Source: a candidate division KSB1 bacterium (GTDB lineage Bacteria; Zhuqueibacterota; Zhuqueibacteria; Residuimicrobiales; Krinioviventaceae). Taken from it: a stretch of 58,111 bases of DNA. Position numbers and translations under genes: made by a program. Each line of letters starts with the position of its first letter. The first letter of the stretch is position 1. Of the stretch, positions 1 through 7,847 are shown piece by piece. A model generated the notes under the pieces. The model searched no databases, was not told where the DNA came from, and was given only the letters and a program-made list of their open reading frames with translations. The stretch covers positions 15,174 through 73,284 of the forward strand of contig JAPDQV010000015.1 in NCBI GenBank assembly GCA_034505495.1, read 5' to 3'.

Positions 1-274
1 CACCGGATTTGAAAGAAATACTGGTTGTGAAAGGACGATAGCCAATATAAGAAACACGCAGAGTATCTTCAGGAAGCATCAAATCAATGCTGAAATGTCC
101 AAGCGAGTCAGTTGCACTGCCGTTTTTATTTCGGATCGCGACGACATTGGCACCGACGAGCGGCTTGCCGTCGATTGCGTCGCATACTTTACCCTTTAGA
201 ATGTAAGGATCGTTATCGTGCGAAAACGATTGACATGAATACAAGAGGAATAAAAAAAATATAAATGACCGCAT
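1..274 (-). CDS. N-terminal part of a carboxypeptidase-regulatory-like domain protein, possibly a TonB-dependent receptor (runs off left edge)
   Basis: Ninety-one codons are visible, beginning with an ATG at 272-274 (minus strand) preceded by a GGGGGAGGAG ribosome site. A hydrophobic signal segment (about residues 3-14, ending in a cysteine that could be a loose lipobox) leads into a domain whose pattern (ILKGKVCDAIDGKPLVGANV, then ATDSLGHFSID, then RVSYIGYRPF) is that of the CarboxypepD_reg-like beta-sandwich. In FCB bacteria this domain is the usual N-terminus of TonB-dependent receptors, but it also occurs on other exported proteins. The deciding part lies outside the window, so receptor identity is inference. 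The next gene to the right on the other strand is separated by an IS30 remnant. Confidence 0.75.
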   Translation of the reverse strand, partial: MRSFIFFLFLLYSCQSFSHDNDPYILKGKVCDAIDGKPLVGANVVAIRNKNGSATDSLGHFSIDLMLPEDTLRVSYIGYRPFTTSISFKSG

Positions 275-311
275 ATTTATTTGCTCCTCCCCCTTTTTTA
301 AACAGCGTGAG

Positions 312-330
312 TTCAAGTAATAAGTGCAAC
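312..330 (+). repeat. Left terminal inverted repeat of the IS30 remnant
   Basis: TTCAAGTAATAAGTGCAAC matches the reverse complement of 886-904 (TTCAAGTCCCAAGTGCAAC) at 16 of 19 positions, differing only at the three central bases. Confidence 0.7.
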
Positions 331-346
331 AGTTATTCATTAAAAG

Positions 347-382
347 CTTAACTTCATTAGTCCCTGGACTAATGAAGTTAAG
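347..382. repeat. Perfect 17-bp inverted repeat with a 2-nt loop, just upstream of the transposase start
   Basis: The left arm CTTAACTTCATTAGTCC (347-363) and right arm GGACTAATGAAGTTAAG (366-382) are exact reverse complements separated by CT. The palindrome lies inside the IS remnant, seven bases before the ATG at 389, so it could be an operator, a transcription-blocking hairpin or a subterminal transposase site. Its AT-rich arms have no T-run behind them, so it is not a typical terminator. Confidence 0.8.
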
Positions 383-388
383 GAAAAA

Positions 389-903
389 ATGAAGGCGGAA
401 GTACTTGAAAAGAGATATATGCATCTGATCAACGAACAGAATGGAAATTTGCACGTATTATAAAATCGGCACGATTTACTCCGAAATTGCCAAGCTGATC
501 GGCGCGAACAAATTCGCAATCAGCCGAGAGATCCGAAGAAACCGTTGACTGAAGGGTTACCGTTATAGACAGGCGTAAGAAAGCGCTTTCAAGCCCCCGC
601 ATTGCATGCAAGAAGAATTATTTTACCGCAGAGCACGGCAAAGAAATCACGAACATACAGAAAATCAAACGACTTATCTACACAGATTCTTCTCCCGTCC
701 ATGCAGTTCGCGGAAACCCTTACTCTGCTAAAAAACCGACAGCCTGATCCGGCAGTACTTCCGGAAAAACCGGTTTTGCGGATATTGACAAATGACTAAT
801 TGCAGTCTTTAAAGACAAACTCAACATCCATCCGAGAAAATTTCTTGAATACAGTACTCCGGCCCAGCTCTTGCTTGATTCATCTGTTGCACTTGGGACT
901 TGA
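389..903 (+). pseudogene. IS30-family transposase pseudogene
   Basis: An ATG at 389 after AAGGA opens a frame with EKRYMHLINEQ, typical of the IS30 transposase start, but it stops at 461-463. Reading continues one frame over from 441 to 548 with the HTH text SEIAKLIGANKFAISREIRRN, the IS30 DNA-binding signature. A decayed stretch follows (GYRYRQA, then a stop). From 721 the C-terminal tail is recognisable (DSLIRQYFRKN; then 802-903 reading KDKLNIHPRKFLEYSTPAQ), matching the NxRPRKxLxYxTPxE ending of IS30 enzymes. The catalytic DDE core between the two ends is absent. Family assignment is by motif and fairly secure; the element is clearly non-functional. Confidence 0.75.
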
Positions 904-904
904 A
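886..904 (-). repeat. Right terminal inverted repeat of the IS30 remnant
   Basis: GTTGCACTTGGGACTTGAA; its reverse complement matches 312-330 at 16 of 19 positions. It overlaps the last codons and stop of the transposase tail, as is usual at the 3' end of IS30 elements. Confidence 0.7.
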
Positions 905-1009
905 TACGCCGAAAACTAACAAAGATGCAATGCATTTTATTTCTGCTGTGGATCAAAAATCGAGCAGTCGAAGGTTGAATAGGCAACTTTACAAAGGAGG
1001 GGAGTATCA

Positions 1010-2701
1010 ATGAAATACTTTCTTATCGCAATGTGTTGGATCGTTGCAGTCAGCGGATTCGGAACAACAACGTACTATGTCCGTTCCGGTGCTGCAGGCA
1101 AGGGAGACGGCAGCAATTGGCATGATGCTTTTCAACAGCTGCCGCCGCAGCTGACAAGAGGCGCGATTTATTATATTGCATCCGGGTCCTATCCCTCCTA
1201 TCGTTTCGAAAGGTGCGCCGGCAGCGAGTATCTCATCATTCAAAAAGCAACGCGTGAGGATCACGGAACGGACGAAGGATGGGATCCTGCCTACGCGGAA
1301 GGACCTGCAGTTTTCTCGGGCTGGGAAATTCTGACTTCTTTCATCATCATCGACGGCCGTACCGGCGGCGGCCCTGGGAATTGGAACACCGGCTTTGGAT
1401 TCCAAGTCGTCAAAACTCCGCCGGATCATTGCGGCGAAAACGGCGATCTCCTGCGCATCGGTGCGGACCTCAACGATGCCCAGAGCCGCATCGAAATCCG
1501 TCACACCGAATTCTTTGCCGCGCATAAATATTACCCATTGGGCGGCATTTCGTTTTACGGCGGCGTTTCTGATGCGGTGATCTCGCACTGTTCGATTCAC
1601 GATCTTTTCGGCTGTCCGTTTTTCTTCAATTCCTGTTCCGCAATTGTGCTCGAGTACAATTATATCGCTCACACCCGATCGACCGGTTCCTTTGATGATT
1701 TTTGTCCTGATTGGCATACTGAGGGAATATCCTCCATCGGCGTCAATCGCGATATAACCATCCGCTACAACCTTTGGGACGACATCAGCGGAACAGCCGT
1801 TATAGCCGGCGTTAACGTCGGCCTATCGGAAAAATGGAAAATCTACTGCAACATTTTTTCGCGAAGCGTTACGCCGATTCGCTACTACTACGACGGCGCC
1901 GCCAATCTTCAGGTGATGAACGGCCTCGCATTTTATAACAATAACGTCGTCGGAATACCGGAAACGATCGGCGGATACGGCGTTTCGCAAGGGGGCATCG
2001 TCATCGACAGAGGTGAAGGAAACCGGGTATTCAACAACATCTGGTACAATAACATCGCCAACTCTTTTGTCATCGATGCCGAGCACGGCTATAATTATTT
2101 CGGTAAAAATCGCCGCGTGGAAGGTTGCGAACCCACGCCGTGTGACATGGATGAGGAGGCGGCGGCCGATGATCTCTATGCACAAATCGGCTCGGAAGCA
2201 TCACCCTTTCGTTATGGCGACGGCAGCGGTGATCCGTTGAGGGCGGATTTCGGTTTGCTGCGGGAAACTGCGCCGGGCTTGCCTCTGGAAGCTGAATTCG
2301 CATACGATATGTTCGGCAATCGGCGCGGCGCGGACGGCGTTTGGGATCGCGGCGCGCTGGAATACAACGGCACGGTCGATGTCCAAAATGCCTCCGACAT
2401 ACCTCTTGAGTATTGTTTTGTACAAAATCAACCGAATCCCTTTAATCCGCAAACCCTTATCCGCTATTTTCTGCCATCAAACAGCGGCGCATACGAAAAG
2501 CATGTCGTGCTGAAAATTTATGACCTTTCAGGCCGCGAGACGGCTGTGCTGGTCGACGCCATGGAGGGACCCGGAGAACACATTGTTGTTTGGAACGGCT
2601 GCGATGCTCAGGGCCGTCCGGCGGCAGGCGGCGTCTATTTCTGCCGCTTGTCGGTCGACGACTGCTGCGGCCGGACCATCAAGATCATGCTGTTGAAATA
2701 A
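1010..2701 (+). CDS. Secreted right-handed beta-helix protein with C-terminal sorting domain
   Basis: The protein has 563 residues, begins at an ATG 8-10 bases after AAAGGAGGGGAG, and has a signal peptide (about 1-18, ending SGFG). The mature start TTYYVRSGAAGKGDGSNWHDAF is the standard opening of secreted parallel beta-helix proteins (polysaccharide lyase-like or right_handed_parallel_beta-helix families). Repeated short strands with N/D/G turns and phrases such as VISHCSIHD, IVLEYNYIAH and ITIRYNLWDD fit helix rungs through about residue 370. The last 95 residues carry QNQPNPFNPQT and a FlgD-like Ig fold ending in KIMLLK, the secretion tag shared with seven other genes here. A carbohydrate substrate is likely but no catalytic set can be assigned. 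Confidence 0.85.
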   Translation: MKYFLIAMCWIVAVSGFGTTTYYVRSGAAGKGDGSNWHDAFQQLPPQLTRGAIYYIASGSYPSYRFERCAGSEYLIIQKATREDHGTDEGWDPAYAEGPAVFSGWEILTSFIIIDGRTGGGPGNWNTGFGFQVVKTPPDHCGENGDLLRIGADLNDAQSRIEIRHTEFFAAHKYYPLGGISFYGGVSDAVISHCSIHDLFGCPFFFNSCSAIVLEYNYIAHTRSTGSFDDFCPDWHTEGISSIGVNRDITIRYNLWDDISGTAVIAGVNVGLSEKWKIYCNIFSRSVTPIRYYYDGAANLQVMNGLAFYNNNVVGIPETIGGYGVSQGGIVIDRGEGNRVFNNIWYNNIANSFVIDAEHGYNYFGKNRRVEGCEPTPCDMDEEAAADDLYAQIGSEASPFRYGDGSGDPLRADFGLLRETAPGLPLEAEFAYDMFGNRRGADGVWDRGALEYNGTVDVQNASDIPLEYCFVQNQPNPFNPQTLIRYFLPSNSGAYEKHVVLKIYDLSGRETAVLVDAMEGPGEHIVVWNGCDAQGRPAAGGVYFCRLSVDDCCGRTIKIMLLK

Positions 2702-2927
2702 TGCGGGGTCCTCCTCTGGAGGGCTGCCAAGGGGCGGAAAAACTGCAGTCTCGGCCCAGCTCCGCACCGCAGGCAAACCATTCCAAAAGCAAAAAACGCT
2801 GTTGAAGAAGAACAGTACGGGATTTTCCGCTGCAAAAAGCCTTTTAAATTTGCAAAACTATGGCTAAAATAGAACAATCCAATTCAATGCAATTTACTTT
2901 ACCTTTCAAGAATAAGGAGCTTTGACC

Positions 2928-4094
2928 ATGAAAAATGCCGTTGTCATTCTTTTGACTTGCCTGCTTGTCTCAACCGCTTTTGCTCTTGACAATGGTCTGG
3001 CGCTGACGCCGCCGATGGGATGGAACAGTTGGAACAAGTTCGGCTGCGATGTCAGTGAACAGTTGATCCGTGAGACCGCCGACGCCATGGTCGCTTCCGG
3101 CATGAAGGATGCCGGCTATGAATATATCGTTATTGATGACTGTTGGCAGATCGGCCGCGACGAAAACGGCAACATCATCGCCGATCCCGAACGTTTTCCC
3201 TCGGGCATGAAGGCGCTGGCTGACTATGTGCACAGCAAAGGCCTCAAGTTCGGCCTTTACTCCGATGCGGGACGCAAAACCTGTCAAGGCCGTCCCGGCA
3301 GCCGCGGCTATGAGTTTCAGGACGCCCGTCAATATGCCGCCTGGGGTGTCGATTATCTGAAATACGACTGGTGTTACACCGACAATCAGAACACGATCGA
3401 GTCCTACTCGCTGATGCGGGATGCGCTCAAAGCCGCGGGACGGCCGATCGTTTTCAGCATCTGCGAATGGGGCAGCACCAAGCCGTGGCTGTGGGCCAAG
3501 GACGTCGGCAACTTGTGGCGAACCACCGGCGACATTCAGGATTGCTGGGACTGCACGAGGGTTTGGGGCGGCAAAGGCTGGACGCGCATCTTGGATGAGC
3601 AGGTCGGGTTGGAAGTTTATGCCGGACCCGGCCACTGGAACGACCCGGACATGCTGGAGGTCGGCAACGGCGGCATGACGCTGGAAGAGTATCGCGCGCA
3701 TTTCAGCTTGTGGTGCATTTTGGCGGCGCCGCTGATGGCCGGCAACGATTTGCGCACCATGACGCCGGAAATTCGCGACATTCTTATCAACAAAGAGGTG
3801 ATTGCCGTAGACCAGGATCCGCTCGGCAAGCAGGGCGCCAAAGTACGCGACGACGGCGATCTTGAGGTATGGGCCAAGCAGCTTCATGACGGCAGCCGCG
3901 CCGTAGCGTTGCTCAACCGCAGCGAAGAGACGGCCAACATTGCGGTAGCTTGGACGGATATCGGTTATCCCGCACACTTGAAGGCCAAAGTGCGCGATTT
4001 ATGGCAGCACAAAGACTTGGGTGAATTCAAGGGCGGATTCAGCGCGCCGGTACAGAGGCACGGCGTCGTGATGATTACCGTCATGCCGAAATAG
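2928..4094 (+). CDS. Alpha-galactosidase, glycoside hydrolase family 27, secreted
   Basis: The protein has 388 residues. AAGGAG at 2913-2918 sits 9 bases before the ATG at 2928, so this start is preferred over an in-frame TTG at 2922. A signal peptide ends near residue 19 (STAFA). The family signature LTPPMGWNSWNKFGC follows, then VIDDCWQ, the nucleophile Asp147 in YLKYDWC and the acid/base Asp202 in RTTGDIQDCW; the Cys pattern is typical of GH27. The C-terminal 90 residues form the usual beta-sandwich. The enzyme removes terminal alpha-linked galactose from galactomannan, galactans or oligosaccharides; the exact linkage is not readable. It carries no sorting domain. A histidine kinase gene begins 36 bases downstream and may be co-transcribed. 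Confidence 0.93.
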   Translation: MKNAVVILLTCLLVSTAFALDNGLALTPPMGWNSWNKFGCDVSEQLIRETADAMVASGMKDAGYEYIVIDDCWQIGRDENGNIIADPERFPSGMKALADYVHSKGLKFGLYSDAGRKTCQGRPGSRGYEFQDARQYAAWGVDYLKYDWCYTDNQNTIESYSLMRDALKAAGRPIVFSICEWGSTKPWLWAKDVGNLWRTTGDIQDCWDCTRVWGGKGWTRILDEQVGLEVYAGPGHWNDPDMLEVGNGGMTLEEYRAHFSLWCILAAPLMAGNDLRTMTPEIRDILINKEVIAVDQDPLGKQGAKVRDDGDLEVWAKQLHDGSRAVALLNRSEETANIAVAWTDIGYPAHLKAKVRDLWQHKDLGEFKGGFSAPVQRHGVVMITVMPK

Positions 4095-4130
4095 ATTGGT
4101 GTGCAGGGCAGGCCTGCATAGGAAAGCCGC

Positions 4131-5618
4131 ATGAAGTTCCGCATTCGTCCCAGCATTCTAACCGGTTTTGCCGCCATGGGTGTCTTGGTAGTCATTGTCG
4201 CCGTGGCGGCAATTTTCTATGCCGGCAGAATGCAGCGGAACACGCGCAGGATTATTGAGGAAAATGTCTCGAGTCTAAAAGCAGCGGAAGAGCTCGAGAT
4301 TGCCCTGCTCGACATGAAAGGGCTGACTTCGAACTATATCCTTCGTCGGGAACAGCGATGGCTGGACCAGTTTTCGCTGAAAAAGGCCGCTTTTTTGTAC
4401 TGGCTCCAGGAAGCCCAAAATAGAGCGACATCCAGCCGCGAGGCGGAGATCGTCGCCGGCATCGATGCGCTGTTTGCCGACTATATGGCCGTCCACGACC
4501 GGATCGTTGCGGCAGCGCGGGGGGGCGACACCGCCGGTGCATACGAGCTCCTGACCTTGGAGCTCCTCCCCTATTTCGATCAAATCTATGCAAAATGTGA
4601 AGAACTGCTCACGATCAACGAGCATCTCATGTTGGATGCCGGCGCCGTCGTCGCCGCCGACTTTTATCAGATGAACCTGCTGATTACCGGCATCGGCATT
4701 GCCGGCATTCTCTCGGGCCTGGGCATCGGTTTATGGATGTCGCGAAAAATCTTGTACCCCATCCACAATTTGGTGCTCAGGCTCCGCGGCGTAGCGCAGA
4801 ACGATCTCGTTCGCCGTGTGGAAGTGGACGATCTTTCCGAATTGGAACATTTGAACGAGTATGTGCATCAATTGATTGCCCAGGTAGGCGAGGTAAACCG
4901 CGACCTGGAGCTGAATCAAGAAATGTTGATGCGCACGGAAAAATTGGCCGCCCTCGGCAAGATGGCTGCCGGACTGGCGCATGAAATCCGCAACCCCATT
5001 ACCGCCGTCAAGATGCTGCTTCATTCGGCACAGGAAGAACCGCTCGACACGGAACAGCTCAGGCAGGATCTTTCCGTCATCATCGCCGAAATCGATCGGG
5101 TGGAAAAGATTCTGCAGGACTTTTTGGCGTTTGCTCGTCCTTCGGACCCGCAGTTTGCAGAATGGAATTTGGATGAACTGATCGGTCAAACGCTTCGTCT
5201 TTTGTCCGCGCAACTCAAAGGCAAGCAGATTCAACTGGAAAAGCAATGTCCACCTGCCCTGCAAATCCATGCCGACGGAGAGCAAATGCAGCAGGTGCTT
5301 GTCAATGTGCTGCTCAATTCCATTCAGGCGGTCAGCGAAGGCGGTAAAATAACAATCCATTGCCGGGAGATGCAGGCTTTCGGCAACCGACCTGCGGTAG
5401 AAATTGTCGTAGCCGATAACGGACCGGGAGTGCCGCCGGATTTGATGGGGCAAATTTTCGATCCGTTCGTAACGGCCAAAGAAGACGGCACAGGCCTGGG
5501 TTTGTCGATTGCGGCTCAAATCGTGCACAATCACGGCGGAGAAATTTTTGCCGACAATTTGCCGGGGGGCGGAGCGCAGTTTACCATTCGGTTGCCTCGC
5601 AAGCGGGAGGCGCTATGA
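4131..5618 (+). CDS. Membrane sensor histidine kinase
   Basis: The protein has 495 residues with two transmembrane helices (about 9-31 and 182-203) bracketing a 150-residue, mostly helical sensor region resembling four-helix-bundle (4HB_MCP/CHASE3-like) input domains. A HAMP-like linker (204-255) and a short coiled segment lead to the dimerisation box with His284 in AGLAHEIRNP. The ATP-binding domain has an N box (NVLLNSIQAV), a G1 box (DNGPGVPPDL) and a G2 box (GTGLGLSIAAQIV). The kinase should autophosphorylate His284 and pass phosphate to the regulator encoded next, whose ATG overlaps its stop by four bases. The signal sensed cannot be read from sequence. Confidence 0.93.
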   Translation: MKFRIRPSILTGFAAMGVLVVIVAVAAIFYAGRMQRNTRRIIEENVSSLKAAEELEIALLDMKGLTSNYILRREQRWLDQFSLKKAAFLYWLQEAQNRATSSREAEIVAGIDALFADYMAVHDRIVAAARGGDTAGAYELLTLELLPYFDQIYAKCEELLTINEHLMLDAGAVVAADFYQMNLLITGIGIAGILSGLGIGLWMSRKILYPIHNLVLRLRGVAQNDLVRRVEVDDLSELEHLNEYVHQLIAQVGEVNRDLELNQEMLMRTEKLAALGKMAAGLAHEIRNPITAVKMLLHSAQEEPLDTEQLRQDLSVIIAEIDRVEKILQDFLAFARPSDPQFAEWNLDELIGQTLRLLSAQLKGKQIQLEKQCPPALQIHADGEQMQQVLVNVLLNSIQAVSEGGKITIHCREMQAFGNRPAVEIVVADNGPGVPPDLMGQIFDPFVTAKEDGTGLGLSIAAQIVHNHGGEIFADNLPGGGAQFTIRLPRKREAL

Positions 5619-7006
5619 AGTATGATATTCTTGTCGTCGACGATACGGAAAGCGTTTGCTACTCTTTTCGTCGGTTGCTGCATGAGCCTCGGTATGCGGT
5701 TGAGACAGCGCATACGGGCGGAGAGGCTCTGCACAAAGCTGCCGAGCGCCGCTTCGATCTCATCATTCTCGACGTGCGCCTGCCGGACATGTCGGGTCTG
5801 CAGGTGCTCAAAGAAATCAAGCGGCTCGATCCCAAGGCGGTAGTGCTCATCATCACCGCTTTCGGAACCACCGAAACGGCCATCGAGGCGACCAAATTGG
5901 GCGCCTACGATTATCTGCTCAAGCCCTTTGACATTCCGCTGGTGCGTCGGCTGATCGACGAAGCGTTGGAGGCGGGTCGGCGCATGCGGCGCGAGGTGGT
6001 CTTTGCCGAATCGACAGACGAATCCGCCGCGTTCGACCGCATCGTCGGCAGCAGCCCCGCCATGCAGGAAGTCTACAAACTGATCGGCCGCATCGCCGCC
6101 AGCGACGTCAACGTCCTGATCCGCGGCGAAAGCGGTACCGGCAAAGAGCTGGTGGCGCGCGCCATCTATCAGCACAGCCGGCGCGCCGACAAGCCTTTTC
6201 TGACCGTCAACTGTGCCGCGATTCCGGAAACTCTACTGGAAGCCGAGCTGTTCGGTCACGAAAAAGGCTCCTTCACCGGCGCCAACCGCCGACGCATCGG
6301 CAAATTCGAACAGTGCGACGGCGGCACGATCTTTCTCGATGAGATCGGCGATATGAGCCTGACCACTCAGGCTAAGATTTTGCGGGTGGTTCAAGAAGGG
6401 GCTTTTGAACGCGTCGGCGGCGAAGAGACGATCCGCGTCGACACGCGCGTTATTGCCGCCACCAACAAAGACCTCGAGGCTGCGATCCAGGAAAAAAATT
6501 TTCGCGAAGACCTTTACTATCGGATCAAGGTCGTCACCATTACTCTGCCGCCGCTGCGGTCAAGAAAGCAGGACATTCCGGCGCTGGCCGAGTATTTTCT
6601 CGCCAAATACAGTCGACTAGAGAAAAAAGAGGGCCTTACCCTTTCGGAGGAGGCTCTGAGAGCGCTGCTGGCCTATGAATGGCCCGGCAACGTGCGAGAA
6701 CTCGAGAATCTTATACAGCGAGCCGTCGTCCTCAGCAAAAGCAACGTTATTCCGGCTGAACTTTTTATACAAGAGTTCAAGGCCGAGCGCCCGACCGTTC
6801 CCCTCGGTTCGATCCGGATACCAAGTGCAGAAGAAATGGAAGCCTTCAGTGGTTCTCTCTATCAAAAAGTGATGGAAGAGACGGAAAAACAGCTGATCCA
6901 AGCGGCACTTGCCAAAACCGGCGGCAATCAGGTACAGGCGGCGGCATTGTTGGGCATCTCGCGCATGACGCTGCGGGAACGCATCAGACGTTACGGCCTG
7001 GATTGA
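5615..7006 (+). CDS. NtrC-family sigma-54-dependent response regulator
   Basis: The 463-residue protein has three classic parts. The receiver domain (1-120) has acidic Asp9/Asp10 and phospho-acceptor Asp53 in ILDVRLPDMS. The AAA+ domain (about 138-370) has Walker A GESGTGKE, a GSFTGA loop (Ser replacing Ala of GAFTGA, a known tolerated variant), Walker B TIFLDEIGDM and an arginine-rich sensor region. A Fis-type HTH ends the protein (GGNQVQAAALLGISRMTLRERI). Phosphorylation should activate sigma-54 RNA polymerase at promoters bound by the HTH. It is translationally coupled (ATGA overlap) to the kinase gene. Targets are unknown; a possible sigma-54 site is listed at 19644. Confidence 0.95.
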   Translation: MKYDILVVDDTESVCYSFRRLLHEPRYAVETAHTGGEALHKAAERRFDLIILDVRLPDMSGLQVLKEIKRLDPKAVVLIITAFGTTETAIEATKLGAYDYLLKPFDIPLVRRLIDEALEAGRRMRREVVFAESTDESAAFDRIVGSSPAMQEVYKLIGRIAASDVNVLIRGESGTGKELVARAIYQHSRRADKPFLTVNCAAIPETLLEAELFGHEKGSFTGANRRRIGKFEQCDGGTIFLDEIGDMSLTTQAKILRVVQEGAFERVGGEETIRVDTRVIAATNKDLEAAIQEKNFREDLYYRIKVVTITLPPLRSRKQDIPALAEYFLAKYSRLEKKEGLTLSEEALRALLAYEWPGNVRELENLIQRAVVLSKSNVIPAELFIQEFKAERPTVPLGSIRIPSAEEMEAFSGSLYQKVMEETEKQLIQAALAKTGGNQVQAAALLGISRMTLRERIRRYGLD

Positions 7007-7028
7007 CGGTCGGTTGCTGATCAAAACC

Positions 7029-7050
7029 TTGCCGGCGCCGGCAAAAGTTT
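7029..7050 (+). terminator. Possible weak terminator after the two-component pair
   Basis: TTGCCGGC followed directly by GCCGGCAA forms a GC-rich palindrome with only AAAAGTTTAT behind it. The tail is poor in T, so this is a tentative call. It lies 23 bases after the stop of the response regulator. Confidence 0.3.
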
Positions 7051-7238
7051 ATACATTCCCGCCGTTTTCCTCGGCATTTCTTCCACGCCTTTCTCAGCTT
7101 TTATTCTATGTTTAACAATTATTTAAAGCATTCTCAGAAACCTTTTTCTTTTCGGCATGATTATTGTCGATTACAAAAGGCTATTTTTATGAATGCCGCA
7201 TTTCTGCCGACGATCGGACGGAAAGCTTGGCGATCCGT

Positions 7239-7847
7239 ATGAAAAAGGAACCTCGAAGGCAATCTCTAATGGGCAAAGCTTATCTCTTGTCGGCAGCGGT
7301 GCACGGTCTTTTTTTTCTGCTTTTCAGCGTTTCCCTGTTTTCGACGCGGCCTCGATTTCGGGTGGACAATTTTTCGGAAGTGGTTTTTGCTCAATCCATG
7401 CCGATAGTCGAGCGGCCGGTTACGGTTCGTAAAGAAACCGAGCTCCCCAGGAGCGAGCCGGTTAAGCAGCAGGAGACGGTTCGTTTTAAAAAGCCGGAAC
7501 CGAAAAAAGAGCCGACAACGGAATCAGGGTCGAAAAGTCAGGTCAAGGTCGATGCGGAACGGTTTCCGTTCGATTATTACCTACGGCTTTTGCGTACCCG
7601 AATTCAGGAAAGATGGAATCCCCCCTATCAGACGGCAGAAGGGGGCAAGTTGAACACTTTGATCGATTTTACCATCCAGCGGGATGGATCGATTACCGAC
7701 ATTCGGATCAGCAAGGGGTCGGGCAAATTTTTATACGACGCCGCGGCGCAGCGGGCGGTCGTCGCGGTCGGTAAAATGCCGCCCCTGCCGGATGAATATG
7801 GCGAGAATGAACTGCACGTGACTATCGACTTTGAGGCAACTTGGTGA
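7239..7847 (+). CDS. TonB/TolA-like energy-transducing protein
   Basis: The protein has 202 residues if it begins at the ATG at 7239. In-frame starts at 7164 (TTG) and 7269 (ATG) are alternatives and no ribosome site settles the choice. A short basic N-terminus is followed by one membrane helix (about 14-34) containing Ser-x3-His (SAAVH), the pattern by which TonB and TolA contact ExbB/D or TolQ/R. A proline, lysine and glutamate-rich periplasmic linker (about 55-105) leads to a TonB C-terminal fold (YYLRLLRTRIQERWNPP, then FTIQRDGSITDIRISKGSG). It heads the tolB-pal operon and overlaps tolB by four bases, so a TolA role (linking the inner-membrane motor to Pal/TolB) is more likely than siderophore uptake. 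No tolQ/tolR lie beside it. Confidence 0.85.
   Translation: MKKEPRRQSLMGKAYLLSAAVHGLFFLLFSVSLFSTRPRFRVDNFSEVVFAQSMPIVERPVTVRKETELPRSEPVKQQETVRFKKPEPKKEPTTESGSKSQVKVDAERFPFDYYLRLLRTRIQERWNPPYQTAEGGKLNTLIDFTIQRDGSITDIRISKGSGKFLYDAAAQRAVVAVGKMPPLPDEYGENELHVTIDFEATW

Larger units (their letters stand above)
312..904 (+). mobile_element. Internally deleted IS30-family element (remnant)
   Basis: The 593-bp segment is bounded by an imperfect terminal inverted repeat matching at 16 of 19 positions. Inside are the N-terminal HTH part and the C-terminal tail of an IS30-type transposase, both broken by frameshifts and stops; the central DDE catalytic region is missing. Full IS30 elements are about 1 kb, so roughly 400-500 bp appear to have been lost. 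No convincing 2-3 bp target duplication is seen at the ends. The rest of the gap between the genes at 274 and 1010 shows nothing further except the ribosome site of the gene at 1010. Confidence 0.75.

Noticed and set aside
2970..3977. Long open frame (335 codons) on the minus strand
   Set aside because: It lies wholly opposite the well-supported GH27 gene and is a codon-bias shadow.
4101..4118. Small TGCAGG/CCTGCA hairpin between the GH27 and kinase genes
   Set aside because: Six-base stem with no T-run; too weak to call a terminator and does not rule out co-transcription.
7153..7168. Sigma-54-like sequence before the TonB/TolA-like gene (CGGCATGATTATTGTC)
   Set aside because: The spacing and TTG are right, but the nearly invariant GC at -12 reads GT, so it was not listed as a promoter.
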